14,477 bases of DNA from DAOTWP01 sp034435675 (GTDB taxonomy: Bacteria; Chloroflexota; Anaerolineae; Aggregatilineales; Phototrophicaceae): NCBI GenBank assembly GCA_034435675.1, contig DAOTWP010000282.1, positions 1 to 14,477 on the forward strand, read 5' to 3'. The first letter of the stretch is position 1, and each line of letters begins with the position of its first letter. A program made the position numbers and the translations under genes. Shown here one piece after another: positions 14,450-14,477 of the stretch. The notes beneath the pieces were generated by a model, which had not been told where the DNA came from, did not search any database, and saw nothing but the letters and a program-made list of their open reading frames with translations.

Positions 14450-14477
14450 GGGCGAACCCAATGCTCGACAAGCTCAT
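14450..14477. repeat. Probable fragment of dispersed intergenic repeats, cut by window end
   Basis: AGGGGCGAACCCA followed by GCTCGACAAGCTCAT resembles two intergenic palindrome families that I recall from environmental genomes (GGGGCGAA and TCGACAAGCTCA cores). AGGGGCGAA is close to the complement of the core of the element at 10703-10741. The sequence stops before a full fold can be seen. Confidence 0.3.

Overview
The window is GC-rich, gene-dense bacterial DNA with six protein-coding genes. Four are on the + strand and two on the - strand. I see no rRNA, tRNA, CRISPR array, transposase or phage gene. The gene set suggests a Chloroflexota (Anaerolineae-like) chromosome, probably from an environmental genome. 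It comprises a Ser/Thr kinase fused to a NarL-type response regulator, an FtsK with very long low-complexity segments, a CPA2 antiporter with two UspA domains, and a secreted protein of PF03640/COG4315-type repeats. That assignment is inference from gene content; no marker gene here proves it.

Layout. 1-1493 (+): 5'-truncated protein kinase / response regulator / LuxR-type HTH fusion. 1494-1792: AT-richer, structured leader with a tentative promoter. 1793-7513 (+): ftsK, 1906 codons, with about 63% of the protein low-complexity. 7539-7593: a clear intrinsic terminator. 7788-8810 (-): NAD-dependent SDR closely resembling SDR-type L-threonine 3-dehydrogenase. 8811-9036: divergent control region with a perfect TATAAT box and an 18-bp palindrome. 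9037-10623 (+): secreted protein resembling clan GH-A glycoside hydrolases. 10624-10910: convergent intergenic region with three strong hairpins, two of them REP-like. 10911-13088 (-): CPA2 cation/proton antiporter with a tandem UspA tail. 13089-13294: divergent control region with a 17-bp palindrome. 13295-14368 (+): secreted protein of three 110-residue repeats. 14369-14477: strong hairpin and probable repeat fragments up to the window end.

The genes do not form one pathway. Each seems to be its own transcription unit: the intergenic gaps are 200-300 bp, and there are two divergent pairs and one convergent pair. Shine-Dalgarno sequences move three starts inward from the longest reading frame: SDR at 8810, GH-like protein at 9037 and antiporter at 13088.

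No clearly new multi-gene system is visible. The most unusual item is FtsK. It has a 494-residue disordered extension before its membrane domain and a roughly 700-residue linker after it. Both carry a recurring short motif of the form [S/A/T/N]-P-F-[G/A/T/S] in an otherwise F-poor background. The next most interesting are the kinase-REC-HTH fusion with a diverged recognition helix, and the palindrome just upstream of the GH-like promoter.
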